From contig NZ_FNNP01000001.1 in assembly GCF_900106805.1 (NCBI RefSeq), positions 1,488,001 through 1,552,000 on the forward strand: 64,000 nt of DNA, read 5' to 3'. Both the position numbers and the translations under genes were made by a program. Source of the stretch: Ruegeria halocynthiae (GTDB lineage Bacteria > Pseudomonadota > Alphaproteobacteria > Rhodobacterales > Rhodobacteraceae). The notes below the pieces were generated by a model. That model saw nothing but the letters and a program-made list of their open reading frames with translations, was not told where the DNA came from and made no database searches. This document shows, one piece after another, positions 10,551-18,766 of the stretch; position 1 is the stretch's first letter; each line of letters opens with the position of its first letter.

Positions 10551-10579
10551 AGCCCCGGCCAGCAGCCGGGGCTTTTTTT
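10551..10579 (+). terminator. Intrinsic terminator after carB
   Basis: Perfect 9-bp stem AGCCCCGGC / GCCGGGGCT with a 5-base loop followed by seven T residues. It lies between the convergent carB and RND-pump genes. On the minus strand the same hairpin runs into CTTTT, so it probably works in both directions. Confidence 0.92.
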
Positions 10580-10581
10580 GT

Positions 10582-13500
10582 TTACAGAACCGGCTGTGGC
10601 GCCGGTTGCTGCCGCTCGTCCCTTGCAAAAAACAGCAGGTAAAACACCGGTGCTGCGACCATGGTCAGGACAGTCGCAAAGGCCAAACCACCCATGATTG
10701 TGACCGCCATCGACACAAAGAACGCATCCGTGAGCAGCGGCGCCATACCCAGAATGGTCGTGATCGCTGCCAGCATTACAGGGCGCAGACGCGATACCGA
10801 GGCTTCGACAATCGCGGGGCGCAAGGCCTTTCCAGTGGCACGGACCAGATCGATTTCCTCGACCAGTACGATGCCGTTCTTGATCAACATGCCCGACAGG
10901 CTCAGCAGTCCCAGCAGCGCCGTGAAGGTAAACGGCAAGCCAGTGCCCAGCAGGCCGATCACCACGCCATTCACAGACATCGGCACCAGCAACCAGATGA
11001 TGACCGGTTGTCGGATTGCGTTGAACAATAGCACCGAGATCAACACCATGATCAACAGGCTCAGCGGCAATTGCCGTCCGAGACTGGCCTGTGCATCGCC
11101 CGAATCCTCGAACTCACCGCCCCATTCCATTGTATAACCGATGGGCAGTTCTATCTCTTCTATGGCGCTGCGCACTTCGGAATGCACCTGCGCGGCAGTC
11201 AGTTCTGGCGGGATGTCTGCGCCGACCGTGATGGTCAGCACCCGATCGCGACGATGCACCAGTGTATTGAGCGCCTTATACTCAAACCCGTCCACCATCT
11301 GTTCGATCGGGACAAAACGCTGAGACTGATCCGAATATACGACCTGATCCACGATCGAATACTGTCCGTCCGCCGGGCGGCGCAGGATAATCGGGATCTG
11401 GCGATCGCGTTCACGCAGCACACCCCCGGTGATGCCATCGGTCGAGAATTGCAGCGTGGCGGCGATATCTTCGCGCGTGACACCTGCAGTTTGGGCGCGT
11501 TCAGTGGCATAGATCGGTTGCACCGCAAGTTCTTGTTCGCGCCAGTCATAGTGGACATGCAGCGCATTCGGGGACGCGGCCGACATGCGCCGTACGGCTT
11601 CCTCGGCTAACTGACGCAGCACGACGGGATCACTGCCCGAGAACCGGGCCTGAATCGGGTCACCCCCACCCGGGCCGAACACCAGCCGCTTGGTGCGGAA
11701 CTCGCCCTCGGGGAACTGGACCGAGCCGAACGCCTCGAGATCTGCCCGCAGAGCGGGGATATCGTCCAGCGTCTCGGTGCGGATGATCATGTGGCCATAG
11801 CTGGGGTTTGGCTTCTCGGCGGAATAGGTCAGCATAAACCGTGTCGCCCCCTGCCCAACAAAGGTGGCGACCGATACGACGTCATCCCGTTCTGCGAGCC
11901 ATTTCTCGAATACGGCCATGTCTTCGGCGGTTCGTGCAATCGGTGTGCCCTGCGGCAGTTTGTAATGCACAAAGAACAGAGGCGTGTTCGAGTCGGGGAA
12001 GAATTGTTGTTTCATCAACCCAAAACCCGCGAAACAGACAAAGGTCACGCTGACCAACCCAGCAACCACAAGCCAGCGGAAGCGCAGCGCCCAGTTCAGG
12101 ATCGCGCCATAGATACGGAACAGGATGCCGCCATAAGCATCAACCTCACCCTCTTTGCCCTGCTTGAAGAAATAATGCCCCAGCAACGGTGTCACCGTGA
12201 TTGCCAGAACCCAGCTTAGCAGCAGCGAAATGCCAATGACCGCAAACAGCGAAAACAAGAACTCTCCGGTTGCATCAGGGCTGAGCCCAATCCCGGCGAA
12301 AGCCATGATCCCGATCACCGTCGCACCCAGCAGAGGAATTTGTGTTCTCGACGCGACATCTTCGGCCGCATCGCGCGATGCCTTGCCACCCAACATGGAA
12401 ATCTGCATCCCCTCAGCAACCACGATTGCATTGTCGACCAGCATCCCCATCGCGATGATCAGCGCCCCCAATGAGATACGCTCCATTTCAATCGAAAAGA
12501 GCGACATGAACAGTAGCGTGCCAACCACCGTCAACAACAGGGTTGAACCCACAACAACAGCCGCGCGCCAACCCATGAAGATGGCAAGAACCGCCACTAC
12601 GATGGTGACCGACATGGCAAGGTTCATAAGGAAATCGTTCGAGGCTTGTTCGACCACCACATGCTGCTGATAAACGGGCAAGACTTCGACACCAAATGGA
12701 ATTTCGCTATCCAGTTCAGCCAATTTTGCATCGGCGCGTTTGCCAACCTCAACGATGTTTTCGGTGGCAAGCCCGGCAATGCCCAAAGTAAAGGCCTCAA
12801 CCCCGTTGAACCGGATCATGATATCGGGATCGGTCTGCCTGCCACGATAGACATCGGACATATCAAAGAGGTTGATCACCTGCCCCTGCGACCCGACCGA
12901 CAGCCCGGCAATCGCCGACACGCTGTCAGACCCTTCAGCCGTCAGAATGGTCGTCCGGTCACTCTGCGACCTCAGCGAACCCGACGAGTTAACCGAATCC
13001 GCGTTCGCAATAGCATCGTTTATCGCCTGCAACGGAACGTTCTGGTTCACAGAAATCGAAAGATCAGGCTCAATAAAAATCGCCTCTTCGGGCAGGCCCT
13101 GCACCTCGACATCGGCAACGCCATTGACTGTCAACAATTCGCGCCGCAGGAAGGTTGCCAGTTCATGTTTTTCCGCGTCCGAATACCCATCTGCCGTCAC
13201 CGCATAGAACAGGCCGAACACATCGCCGAACCCATCATTTACAAAAGGTACACCAACGCCCGGGGGCAGACTTCGCGCCGCATCACGCACCTTGGCGCGC
13301 AGGCGTGTCCAGACGTTGGGTAGCTCGCTCCCGTCATAGGTGGATTTGATCTCGACCTCGATCAGGGAATGGCCAGGTTGGTTGACCGAAGTGATAACAT
13401 CCACCTCGCCCATCTGCTGAATGGCGGATTCAAGAGGTTCCGAAACCTCCAGTGCGACTTGCTCGGCGGTGGCACCGGGGTATTGTGTGGCGATGACCGC

Positions 13501-13632
13501 ATTTTTGATTGTGAAAGCAGGATCTTCCAGACGGCCCAGCGACAGGAAACCCCAGATTCCGCCAAACAAGGCGATCAGAATAAACAGCCACGTATAGAGC
13601 GGCCGGTCAATCGAAGTGCGGGCGATGTTCAT
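10582..13632 (-). CDS. RND-family efflux transporter permease subunit (AcrB/HAE1-like)
   Basis: 1016 residues with the RND plan: an N-terminal helix (about 12-32), a large periplasmic loop, a bundle of helices from about 330, a second loop from about 560, and a final bundle ending near 1005. The N-terminus (RPLYTWLFILIALFGGIWGF) and GRLEDPAFTIKNAVIATQYPGA are typical. The TM4 proton-relay motif reads GMLVDNAIVVAEG, with Asp-Asn where AcrB has Asp-Asp. It follows its adaptor by 11 bp. Substrate is not predictable; no outer-membrane factor gene is in the window. Confidence 0.94.
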   Translation of the reverse strand: MNIARTSIDRPLYTWLFILIALFGGIWGFLSLGRLEDPAFTIKNAVIATQYPGATAEQVALEVSEPLESAIQQMGEVDVITSVNQPGHSLIEVEIKSTYDGSELPNVWTRLRAKVRDAARSLPPGVGVPFVNDGFGDVFGLFYAVTADGYSDAEKHELATFLRRELLTVNGVADVEVQGLPEEAIFIEPDLSISVNQNVPLQAINDAIANADSVNSSGSLRSQSDRTTILTAEGSDSVSAIAGLSVGSQGQVINLFDMSDVYRGRQTDPDIMIRFNGVEAFTLGIAGLATENIVEVGKRADAKLAELDSEIPFGVEVLPVYQQHVVVEQASNDFLMNLAMSVTIVVAVLAIFMGWRAAVVVGSTLLLTVVGTLLFMSLFSIEMERISLGALIIAMGMLVDNAIVVAEGMQISMLGGKASRDAAEDVASRTQIPLLGATVIGIMAFAGIGLSPDATGEFLFSLFAVIGISLLLSWVLAITVTPLLGHYFFKQGKEGEVDAYGGILFRIYGAILNWALRFRWLVVAGLVSVTFVCFAGFGLMKQQFFPDSNTPLFFVHYKLPQGTPIARTAEDMAVFEKWLAERDDVVSVATFVGQGATRFMLTYSAEKPNPSYGHMIIRTETLDDIPALRADLEAFGSVQFPEGEFRTKRLVFGPGGGDPIQARFSGSDPVVLRQLAEEAVRRMSAASPNALHVHYDWREQELAVQPIYATERAQTAGVTREDIAATLQFSTDGITGGVLRERDRQIPIILRRPADGQYSIVDQVVYSDQSQRFVPIEQMVDGFEYKALNTLVHRRDRVLTITVGADIPPELTAAQVHSEVRSAIEEIELPIGYTMEWGGEFEDSGDAQASLGRQLPLSLLIMVLISVLLFNAIRQPVIIWLLVPMSVNGVVIGLLGTGLPFTFTALLGLLSLSGMLIKNGIVLVEEIDLVRATGKALRPAIVEASVSRLRPVMLAAITTILGMAPLLTDAFFVSMAVTIMGGLAFATVLTMVAAPVFYLLFFARDERQQPAPQPVL

Positions 13633-13643
13633 CCGATCCGTCC

Positions 13644-14681
13644 TTAGTTCGCAAAGCCAGAGAAGCGCCGGACAGTCTGCCCATCTGTAAGCGCCCCACC
13701 GCCGGCCACAACGATTTCGTCACCATCCGACAATCCCGTGAGCACACGGACATCACCGGTTTGTGTCGGTTCGATAGTGACAGGCACGCGCCTGACTGCG
13801 CCTTCGTCCGCACCGACGGGCGAAAACACCCATACCCCGAGATCACCACTCGCATCCGCTACGACAGCGGTTGGCGGGACGAAAATCCCGACCCGTTCAT
13901 CCTGCACCTGAACCGTCACAGTTACGGATGAACCCGGCAAAATCTGCAGCCCCTCGGGGGGAGTGAGCCCAAACTGGATGCGAAAGGTTTGCCCCACGCT
14001 CGAGGTTTCTGCGTCGAATTCCCGAATCTCCAACGGAAAGACTTCATCACTGACCGGAAACTTGGCCGTAATGGTAATGTCATCTTCCCGGCCCGACCGT
14101 TGAAACAGAATCTCAGGCACGTCGACCTCGATCCGCAGTTCGGACATATCGTGGATACGCACGATCGGGGTACCTCCCGCTACGGTCGTAAACGCTTCGA
14201 CCGCGCGGCTGGAAACCAGCGCGTCGAACGGCGCGGTCAGGGTTGCGTGTTCCAGGGCGTATTCGGCATCCCTTTCGGCAATCGCTGCCAGCTGTGCGGC
14301 GGTCTCGGCATCATCTACCGCGACCTGGCTGGCCGCAGTGCCGCGCAGACGAGACAGGCGCGCAAGTGTGCGGTTTGCCTGATCCTTTTGAAGGCTTGCC
14401 CGGTCGCGCGCCAGTTCAAACGGTTCCTGATCCAAACGGGCAATCAGTCCGCCTTTTGGAATGACAAAACCTTCGGTCACCGGCATCTCGACGATCTGCC
14501 CGGCCACCTGAAAAGCCAGATCTACGGTCTGGCGGGCGGCAACACGACCGAAGAACTGGCGCGAAAAGCCGGGCGTTGTTTCACTTACCTGCATCAGTTT
14601 CACAGGCTTTGGCACGTCTTGCGCTGCAGCGGGTACCACAAATACAGCAAGGATCAGGCTCAGAGAGGTCAGGAGTCGCAT
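13644..14681 (-). CDS. RND efflux periplasmic adaptor (membrane fusion protein)
   Basis: 345 residues beginning with a signal peptide (MRLLTSLSLILAVFVVPAAA, then Q). The lipoyl/barrel halves VDLAFQVAGQIVEMPVTEG and LTAPFDALVSSRAVE flank a hairpin of Ala/Arg-rich helices (about 85-140). This is the HlyD/AcrA family layout, linking an inner-membrane RND pump to an outer-membrane channel. Its first 13 bases overlap the end of the MarR gene and the pump gene follows by 11 bp, so the three form an operon. Confidence 0.93.
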   Translation of the reverse strand: MRLLTSLSLILAVFVVPAAAQDVPKPVKLMQVSETTPGFSRQFFGRVAARQTVDLAFQVAGQIVEMPVTEGFVIPKGGLIARLDQEPFELARDRASLQKDQANRTLARLSRLRGTAASQVAVDDAETAAQLAAIAERDAEYALEHATLTAPFDALVSSRAVEAFTTVAGGTPIVRIHDMSELRIEVDVPEILFQRSGREDDITITAKFPVSDEVFPLEIREFDAETSSVGQTFRIQFGLTPPEGLQILPGSSVTVTVQVQDERVGIFVPPTAVVADASGDLGVWVFSPVGADEGAVRRVPVTIEPTQTGDVRVLTGLSDGDEIVVAGGGALTDGQTVRRFSGFAN

Positions 14682-15145
14682 TTCTTCAATCCCTCGGGAA
14701 TTCCGGTTTTCACAATATTGTCGCGAATTTTACGCGCGAGGCGAGCGAACACGGCGGTTTCATCGCTGTTCAAGCCAGACGCACTGCGAAACAGCTCTCC
14801 GGCGGTGGCAACCAACATGTTGCGCGCCTCTTCACCCTGCTCCGTCAGGACCAACAGCCAGGCGCGGCGATCTTCGGGATCACGTTGACGGGTCAAATAC
14901 CCAGCCTGCTCAAGCGCGTCGGCTGTTGCGGTGATTGTTGAGGGAACTGTTAACATATCCGCTGCAAGCACACCCATACGTTTGGGCGCATCCAGCTTGA
15001 TCAGCATGTGACATTCCTGATGACTCAGGTCCGTTTCGATACTGTCAAAACTCTCTTCCAGTTTCCAATAAAGCGCATAGACCCCCATCATCGCCTGAAT
15101 CTCAGGGCTGAGGCGTCCCAATCTGGCGCTGACATCATCTGACAT
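14669..15145 (-). CDS. MarR family transcriptional regulator
   Basis: 158 residues with a MarR winged helix at about 50-125: MGVLAADMLTVPSTITATAD as the recognition region, and DPEDRRAWLLVLTEQGEE as the wing. I chose ATG 15145 (MSDDVSARLG) over 15175. It is the first gene of the MarR-adaptor-pump operon and divergent from the ketoacyl synthase gene at 15300, so it may repress both from the shared intergenic region. The ligand is unknown. No obvious palindromic operator stands out by eye. Confidence 0.92.
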   Translation of the reverse strand: MSDDVSARLGRLSPEIQAMMGVYALYWKLEESFDSIETDLSHQECHMLIKLDAPKRMGVLAADMLTVPSTITATADALEQAGYLTRQRDPEDRRAWLLVLTEQGEEARNMLVATAGELFRSASGLNSDETAVFARLARKIRDNIVKTGIPEGLKKCDS

Positions 15146-15299
15146 GAAACCGCTCCGTTCGAATCGTGGCGACATATATTTCAGATTATGAACTATTCAA
15201 GTACTGAACTTGATGACCCAGCATTCCCTTGGGTCAACACACCTTGATCAACAGCGTCCGCGGCTGCATTTTGTGCAGATCACGAAATCAGGACCCGCC

Positions 15300-16421
15300 A
15301 TGTATACCCCCGCCATCACCGGTACCGGTGTCTATACGCCAGAAAATGTCATCACCAATGCCGAACTGGTTGAGGCATTCAACGCCTATGCCGACCGGAT
15401 GAATGCTGAAAACGCCGAAGCCATCGAGGCAGGACAACTGGAGCCGATGCAACGTTCTTCGGAAGAGTTCATCGTAAAGGCGTCGGGCATCGAGAACCGC
15501 TATGTGATGGACAAAGCCGGTGTTCTGAACGCTGAGATCATGCACCCTTTGCTGCGACAGCGCAGCGATGATGAACCGGGGATCATGACCGAAATGGCGG
15601 TAGATGCCTGCCAGAAAGCGTTGACACAAGCAGGACGCAGCGCCGCGGATGTCGATCTGGTGATCTGCGCGGCCTCGAACCATGAACGGGCTTATCCGGC
15701 AATTGCCATCGAAATTCAGCAGGCTCTGGGGATTGAAGGCTTTGGGTTCGACATGAACGTGGCCTGCTCGTCTGCCACGTTCGGCATTCAGGCGGCTGCG
15801 GATATGGTGCGATCCGGCTCGGTGAAGGCGGCGCTGGTGGTCAATCCCGAAATTTGCTCGGGCCATCTGGAATGGCGCGACCGGGATTGTCACTTCATCT
15901 TCGGCGATGTGGCCACCGCGACGCTGATCGAGCGCGCCGAGAACGCTCAGGGACCGCATTTCGAGATCATCTCAACCCGCTGCGCCACCGCGTTCTCAAA
16001 CAACATCCGCAACAACAACGGCTTCCTGCGCCGCTTTCGCCCTGATGGGCTGAATGATCGCCGCGACATGCAATTCATGCAGAACGGCCGCAAAGTGTTC
16101 AAGGAAGTGCTGCCGATGGTCAGCAAGCACATCAGCGACCACATGCAGGCCGAAGGTATCAACAGCGGCGATCTGAAACGTCTGTGGCTGCACCAGGCCA
16201 ACAAGACGATGAACGACTTCATTGGCAAGAAAGTACTGGGTCGCGAACCCGATTCAGACGAACAGCCCAACATCCTGCAGGACTACGCGAACACTTCATC
16301 CGCCGGTTCTATCATTGCGTTCTCAAAACACTCTGATGATCTGGAAGCGGGTGATGTAGGTCTGATTTGTTCGTTCGGTGCAGGATATTCAGTCGGGTCC
16401 GTTATCGTCAAACGGCATTGA
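15300..16421 (+). CDS. Beta-ketoacyl-ACP synthase III, long form resembling Pseudomonas beta-ketodecanoyl-ACP synthase
   Basis: 373 residues of the thiolase fold. The catalytic triad is Cys156 (NVACSSATFG), His298 (WLHQANKTMN) and Asn331 (YANTSSAGS). The insert around AYADRMNAENAEAIEAG and the GFGFDMNVACSSATFGIQAA run are as I recall them in the P. aeruginosa PA3286 type, which condenses octanoyl-CoA with malonyl-ACP. It is therefore probably an accessory FabH that feeds beta-oxidation intermediates into fatty-acid synthesis rather than the main initiator. Start at 15300 (MYTPAITGTG); the frame is open further upstream. Divergent from the MarR operon. Confidence 0.87.
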   Translation: MYTPAITGTGVYTPENVITNAELVEAFNAYADRMNAENAEAIEAGQLEPMQRSSEEFIVKASGIENRYVMDKAGVLNAEIMHPLLRQRSDDEPGIMTEMAVDACQKALTQAGRSAADVDLVICAASNHERAYPAIAIEIQQALGIEGFGFDMNVACSSATFGIQAAADMVRSGSVKAALVVNPEICSGHLEWRDRDCHFIFGDVATATLIERAENAQGPHFEIISTRCATAFSNNIRNNNGFLRRFRPDGLNDRRDMQFMQNGRKVFKEVLPMVSKHISDHMQAEGINSGDLKRLWLHQANKTMNDFIGKKVLGREPDSDEQPNILQDYANTSSAGSIIAFSKHSDDLEAGDVGLICSFGAGYSVGSVIVKRH

Positions 16422-16544
16422 TCGGCCACCCCGGTTTCTCAAGATTTCTTCAGACAGGCGCAACAGCTCCTTCATCTTCGCCCATCACATCGGGAATCGG
16501 ATGCCCTGTGCATTCGAGTGATGTAGCTATGGGAGCCCTCTGTT

Positions 16545-17243
16545 ATGGGAAATAAGATTCGAGTTGGAATGGCCGCGCTGGTTGTCGCGCCATTTATCGG
16601 TTTCACAGCAACCGGCGCCATCGCCGAGCCACAGGTCTGCACGGTCAACACCGCGCGCGCGGCGGCGAATGAAGGTGATTTCGATACGCTTTGCGGCTGT
16701 TCGCATGTCACCAGGGGATTTGTCACGCATCTGCAGAAGCGTTCGGATTTTGCTTCGATCCTGCAAAACACATCAGCACAATGTCCGGGTCTGACCCAGC
16801 TGTTGAGCGATCTGCCGACTGCATCGATTGCCAGCACAAATCGCGGGGAAGACCGCAGCAGCGATCCTGCCTCGCAGTCAACCGGCTCGTCCAGATCCGG
16901 GAAATCCGGCAATGACGGCGGCAAACCGGGCGACAGAAGTGATGCGGGTGGTGGCGGAGACCAACCCGGTGATAGTGGAGACACACCCGGCAAGGGCGGT
17001 GGTAAAGGCGACCACGGCGGAGGCGACAAACCCGGCAAGGGTGGTGGCAAAGGCGGCCACGGCGGAGGCGACAAACCCGGCAAGGGTGGTGGTAAAGGCG
17101 GCCACGGCGGAGGCGACAAACCCGGCAAGGGTGGTGGTAAAGGCGGCCACGGCGGAGGCGACAAACCCGGCAAGGGTGGCGGTAAAGGCGGCCACGGCGG
17201 AGGCGACAAACCCGGCAAGGGTGGTGGAAAAGGAAAAAAGTAG
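16545..17243 (+). CDS. Secreted protein with Gly/Lys/His-rich 15-residue tandem repeats
   Basis: 232 residues. Residues 1-27 form a signal peptide ending GAIA. The next 60 or so residues are a small domain with Cys32, Cys50, Cys52 and Cys80, able to form disulfides. A Ser/Gly/Asp linker leads to about five and a half copies of PGKGGGKGGHGGGDK from residue 148 to the end. The first copy has Asp in place of one Gly. I recognise no family for the Cys domain. The repeat region should be disordered and could bind metal or polyanions. The other strand and frames are also open here only because the DNA is repetitive. Confidence 0.75.
   Translation: MGNKIRVGMAALVVAPFIGFTATGAIAEPQVCTVNTARAAANEGDFDTLCGCSHVTRGFVTHLQKRSDFASILQNTSAQCPGLTQLLSDLPTASIASTNRGEDRSSDPASQSTGSSRSGKSGNDGGKPGDRSDAGGGGDQPGDSGDTPGKGGGKGDHGGGDKPGKGGGKGGHGGGDKPGKGGGKGGHGGGDKPGKGGGKGGHGGGDKPGKGGGKGGHGGGDKPGKGGGKGKK
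16986..17240 (+). repeat. 45-bp tandem repeat, about 5.6 copies
   Basis: The 45-bp unit starts CCCGGCAAGGGTGGTGG and is nearly identical between copies, with few third-position changes. It encodes the 15-residue protein repeat of the surrounding gene. Near-identity at DNA level suggests recent expansion or ongoing gene conversion, so copy number may vary between strains. Confidence 0.95.
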
Positions 17244-17271
17244 ACCACCCTGAATACGAGTCGTCTTGCAC

Positions 17272-17295
17272 ACTGAGCCGCCTGGTCGGCTCAGT
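17272..17295 (+). terminator. Hairpin after the repeat-protein gene
   Basis: A perfect 9-bp stem, ACTGAGCCG / CGGCTCAGT, with a 6-base loop sits 28 bp beyond the stop. No U-run follows, so it is a weak terminator candidate between two convergent genes. Confidence 0.5.
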
Positions 17296-17367
17296 TCAGC
17301 AGCCAAGACAAGGGTTGAACCTGTTTATCTGGAAATCGCACCCGCGATCGTATCAGGATCGGGTCAG

Positions 17368-17829
17368 TCAGCTTACGCTTTCTTCTTCCAGATGCAATTT
17401 CATTTCGATCAACACCTGTTGCAACATACTGGTTTCTCTAAGCAACCGTTTCGCCTCGTTCACGGTGATGATGCCATCTTCGATGGCCGACTGATACTCT
17501 GTCATCAGCATGGCGAACCGCTGGCTCAGCGCTATGACGTCCGAGTTCACTCCGCCAGTTCGCGGACTGTCCGAGTTTCGCCCGTCATAGGACAGCGTGA
17601 TGTTCTTCAAATCCGCCAGGGCGGCGGTCACATGTGGATAGGCCGCCGCATTTTCCAGCCGTGCAACGGCGTCCACTGGCATGAACCTGTCAGCATGTTC
17701 TGCGTTGTCGGAATAGTACCGACCCAACGTTGCCTTGGATTTTCCAGTGATCTCACATGCTGCTTCGATTCCGACATCCTTAACCAATGCCTCGGTATGC
17801 TTTTTCAGATAGGCCCCGATATCTGCCAT
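17368..17829 (-). CDS. Hypothetical protein with a putative helix-turn-helix
   Basis: 153 residues from ATG 17829 (MADIGAYLKK), which follows AAGGGTAG. Residues 20-40 (GIEAACEITGKSKATLGRYY) read like a helix-turn-helix, and the stretch MPVDAVARLENAAAYPHVTA resembles linkers in phage-type small regulators. The C-terminal third is a charged, probably coiled helix (VNEAKRLLRETSMLQQVLIE). I do not recognise a named family. A perfect 12-bp palindrome lies 61 bp upstream and could be its own operator. The open frame extends to 17928 but that part has no ribosome site. Confidence 0.6.
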   Translation of the reverse strand: MADIGAYLKKHTEALVKDVGIEAACEITGKSKATLGRYYSDNAEHADRFMPVDAVARLENAAAYPHVTAALADLKNITLSYDGRNSDSPRTGGVNSDVIALSQRFAMLMTEYQSAIEDGIITVNEAKRLLRETSMLQQVLIEMKLHLEEESVS

Positions 17830-18187
17830 TTTGCTACCCTTGTTACCTGCTCTCCCGCCCCCCGTCTGTCCTTGCCGGGGGAAAGGGTAGGGAAATTTCC
17901 CATATTCGATACATAATTGAAATGGCATAAATTGACTATCCCTCAGATATGCAGGGGTTTTGTGAGTGAGTGGCGGCCATTCGTGCCGGTAATGAGTGAA
18001 TGCGGGGCAAGATTATAGCCTTGCAATGTATAGGCCGCATGTAGGCCGAAGACGCCGTTGTTGCGGAGACGAGGTTATCCATCCCCAAGAGCATCTGCTC
18101 GGCCTCGGCTACCGCGATGGCGGCGTCACTTAACCCGACTCTCTCTGACGGCTTGCTCAAGTGGATCAGGCGAATTAGACCCTCAGC
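17830..18187. other. Intergenic region between the HTH-like gene and tdk
   Basis: 358 bp with divergent genes on either side. It holds the palindrome at 17890-17901 and several short repeats of TAGGCCG (18030-18050). A 74-codon minus-strand frame (17936-18160) has unconvincing composition and I do not call it. Promoters for both flanking genes should lie here. Confidence 0.6.
17890..17901. promoter_or_regulatory. Perfect palindrome GGGAAATTTCCC, candidate operator
   Basis: A 12-bp perfect dyad in an AT-rich stretch 61 bp upstream of the HTH-like gene, where its promoter would be expected. Position and symmetry suit a dimeric regulator, but no second copy was found in the window. Confidence 0.4.
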
Positions 18188-18766
18188 ATGGCAAAACTAT
18201 ATTTCAACTATTCGACCATGAACGCGGGCAAATCGACAGTATTGCTGCAGGCGTCGCACAACTACCGCGAACGCGGCATGGACACCTATCTTATGACCGC
18301 CGCCATTGATGGGCGTGCTGGTGAGGGGCAAATCGCCTCACGAATCGGCATTTCCGAGAGAGCGGAAATGTTCCACCCCACAGACGATGTGTTTGCCATG
18401 ATTGAAAACCGTCTGAAACAGGGGCAGATTGCCTGCGTGTTCATCGATGAGGCCCAGTTCCTGACTGAAGCGCAGGTCTGGCAACTAGTAAGCGCTGTTG
18501 ACGATCTCGGAGTTCCAGTGCTGACATACGGATTGCGTGTGGATTTTCAGGGCAAGCTGTTCCCTGGGTCTGCGGCCCTGTTGGCATTAGCCGACGAGAT
18601 GCGTGAGGTCCGCACCATCTGCGAATGCGGTCGCAAGGCGACAATGGTGATTCGTCAGGATGAAAACGGGAATACCATCACAGAAGGGGCTCAGGTCCAG
18701 ATTGGCGGGAACGAGACCTATGTCTCGCTCTGCCGCAAACATTGGCGTGAGGCCGTCGGCGGTTAG
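18188..18766 (+). CDS. tdk: Thymidine kinase
   Basis: 192 residues of the type II thymidine kinase family, which phosphorylates thymidine for salvage. Visible are the P-loop MNAGKST at residues 11-17, the Walker B FIDEAQF, the lasso-region Tyr/Gly (LTYGLRVDFQG) and zinc-binding cysteines in TICECGRK and SLCRKHW. Length is normal. The stop overlaps the convergent hydroxyacid dehydrogenase by 4 bp. Confidence 0.96.
   Translation: MAKLYFNYSTMNAGKSTVLLQASHNYRERGMDTYLMTAAIDGRAGEGQIASRIGISERAEMFHPTDDVFAMIENRLKQGQIACVFIDEAQFLTEAQVWQLVSAVDDLGVPVLTYGLRVDFQGKLFPGSAALLALADEMREVRTICECGRKATMVIRQDENGNTITEGAQVQIGGNETYVSLCRKHWREAVGG

Noticed and set aside
16472..17306. Long Pro/Arg-rich open frames on the minus strand and in other plus frames over the repeat gene
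   Set aside because: They arise because the 45-bp repeat keeps all frames open; only the frame at 16545 has a signal peptide and a balanced non-repeat domain.
17936..18160. 74-codon minus-strand frame upstream of tdk
   Set aside because: Composition in the second half looks random, there is no clear ribosome site, and it covers the region where tdk promoter elements are expected.
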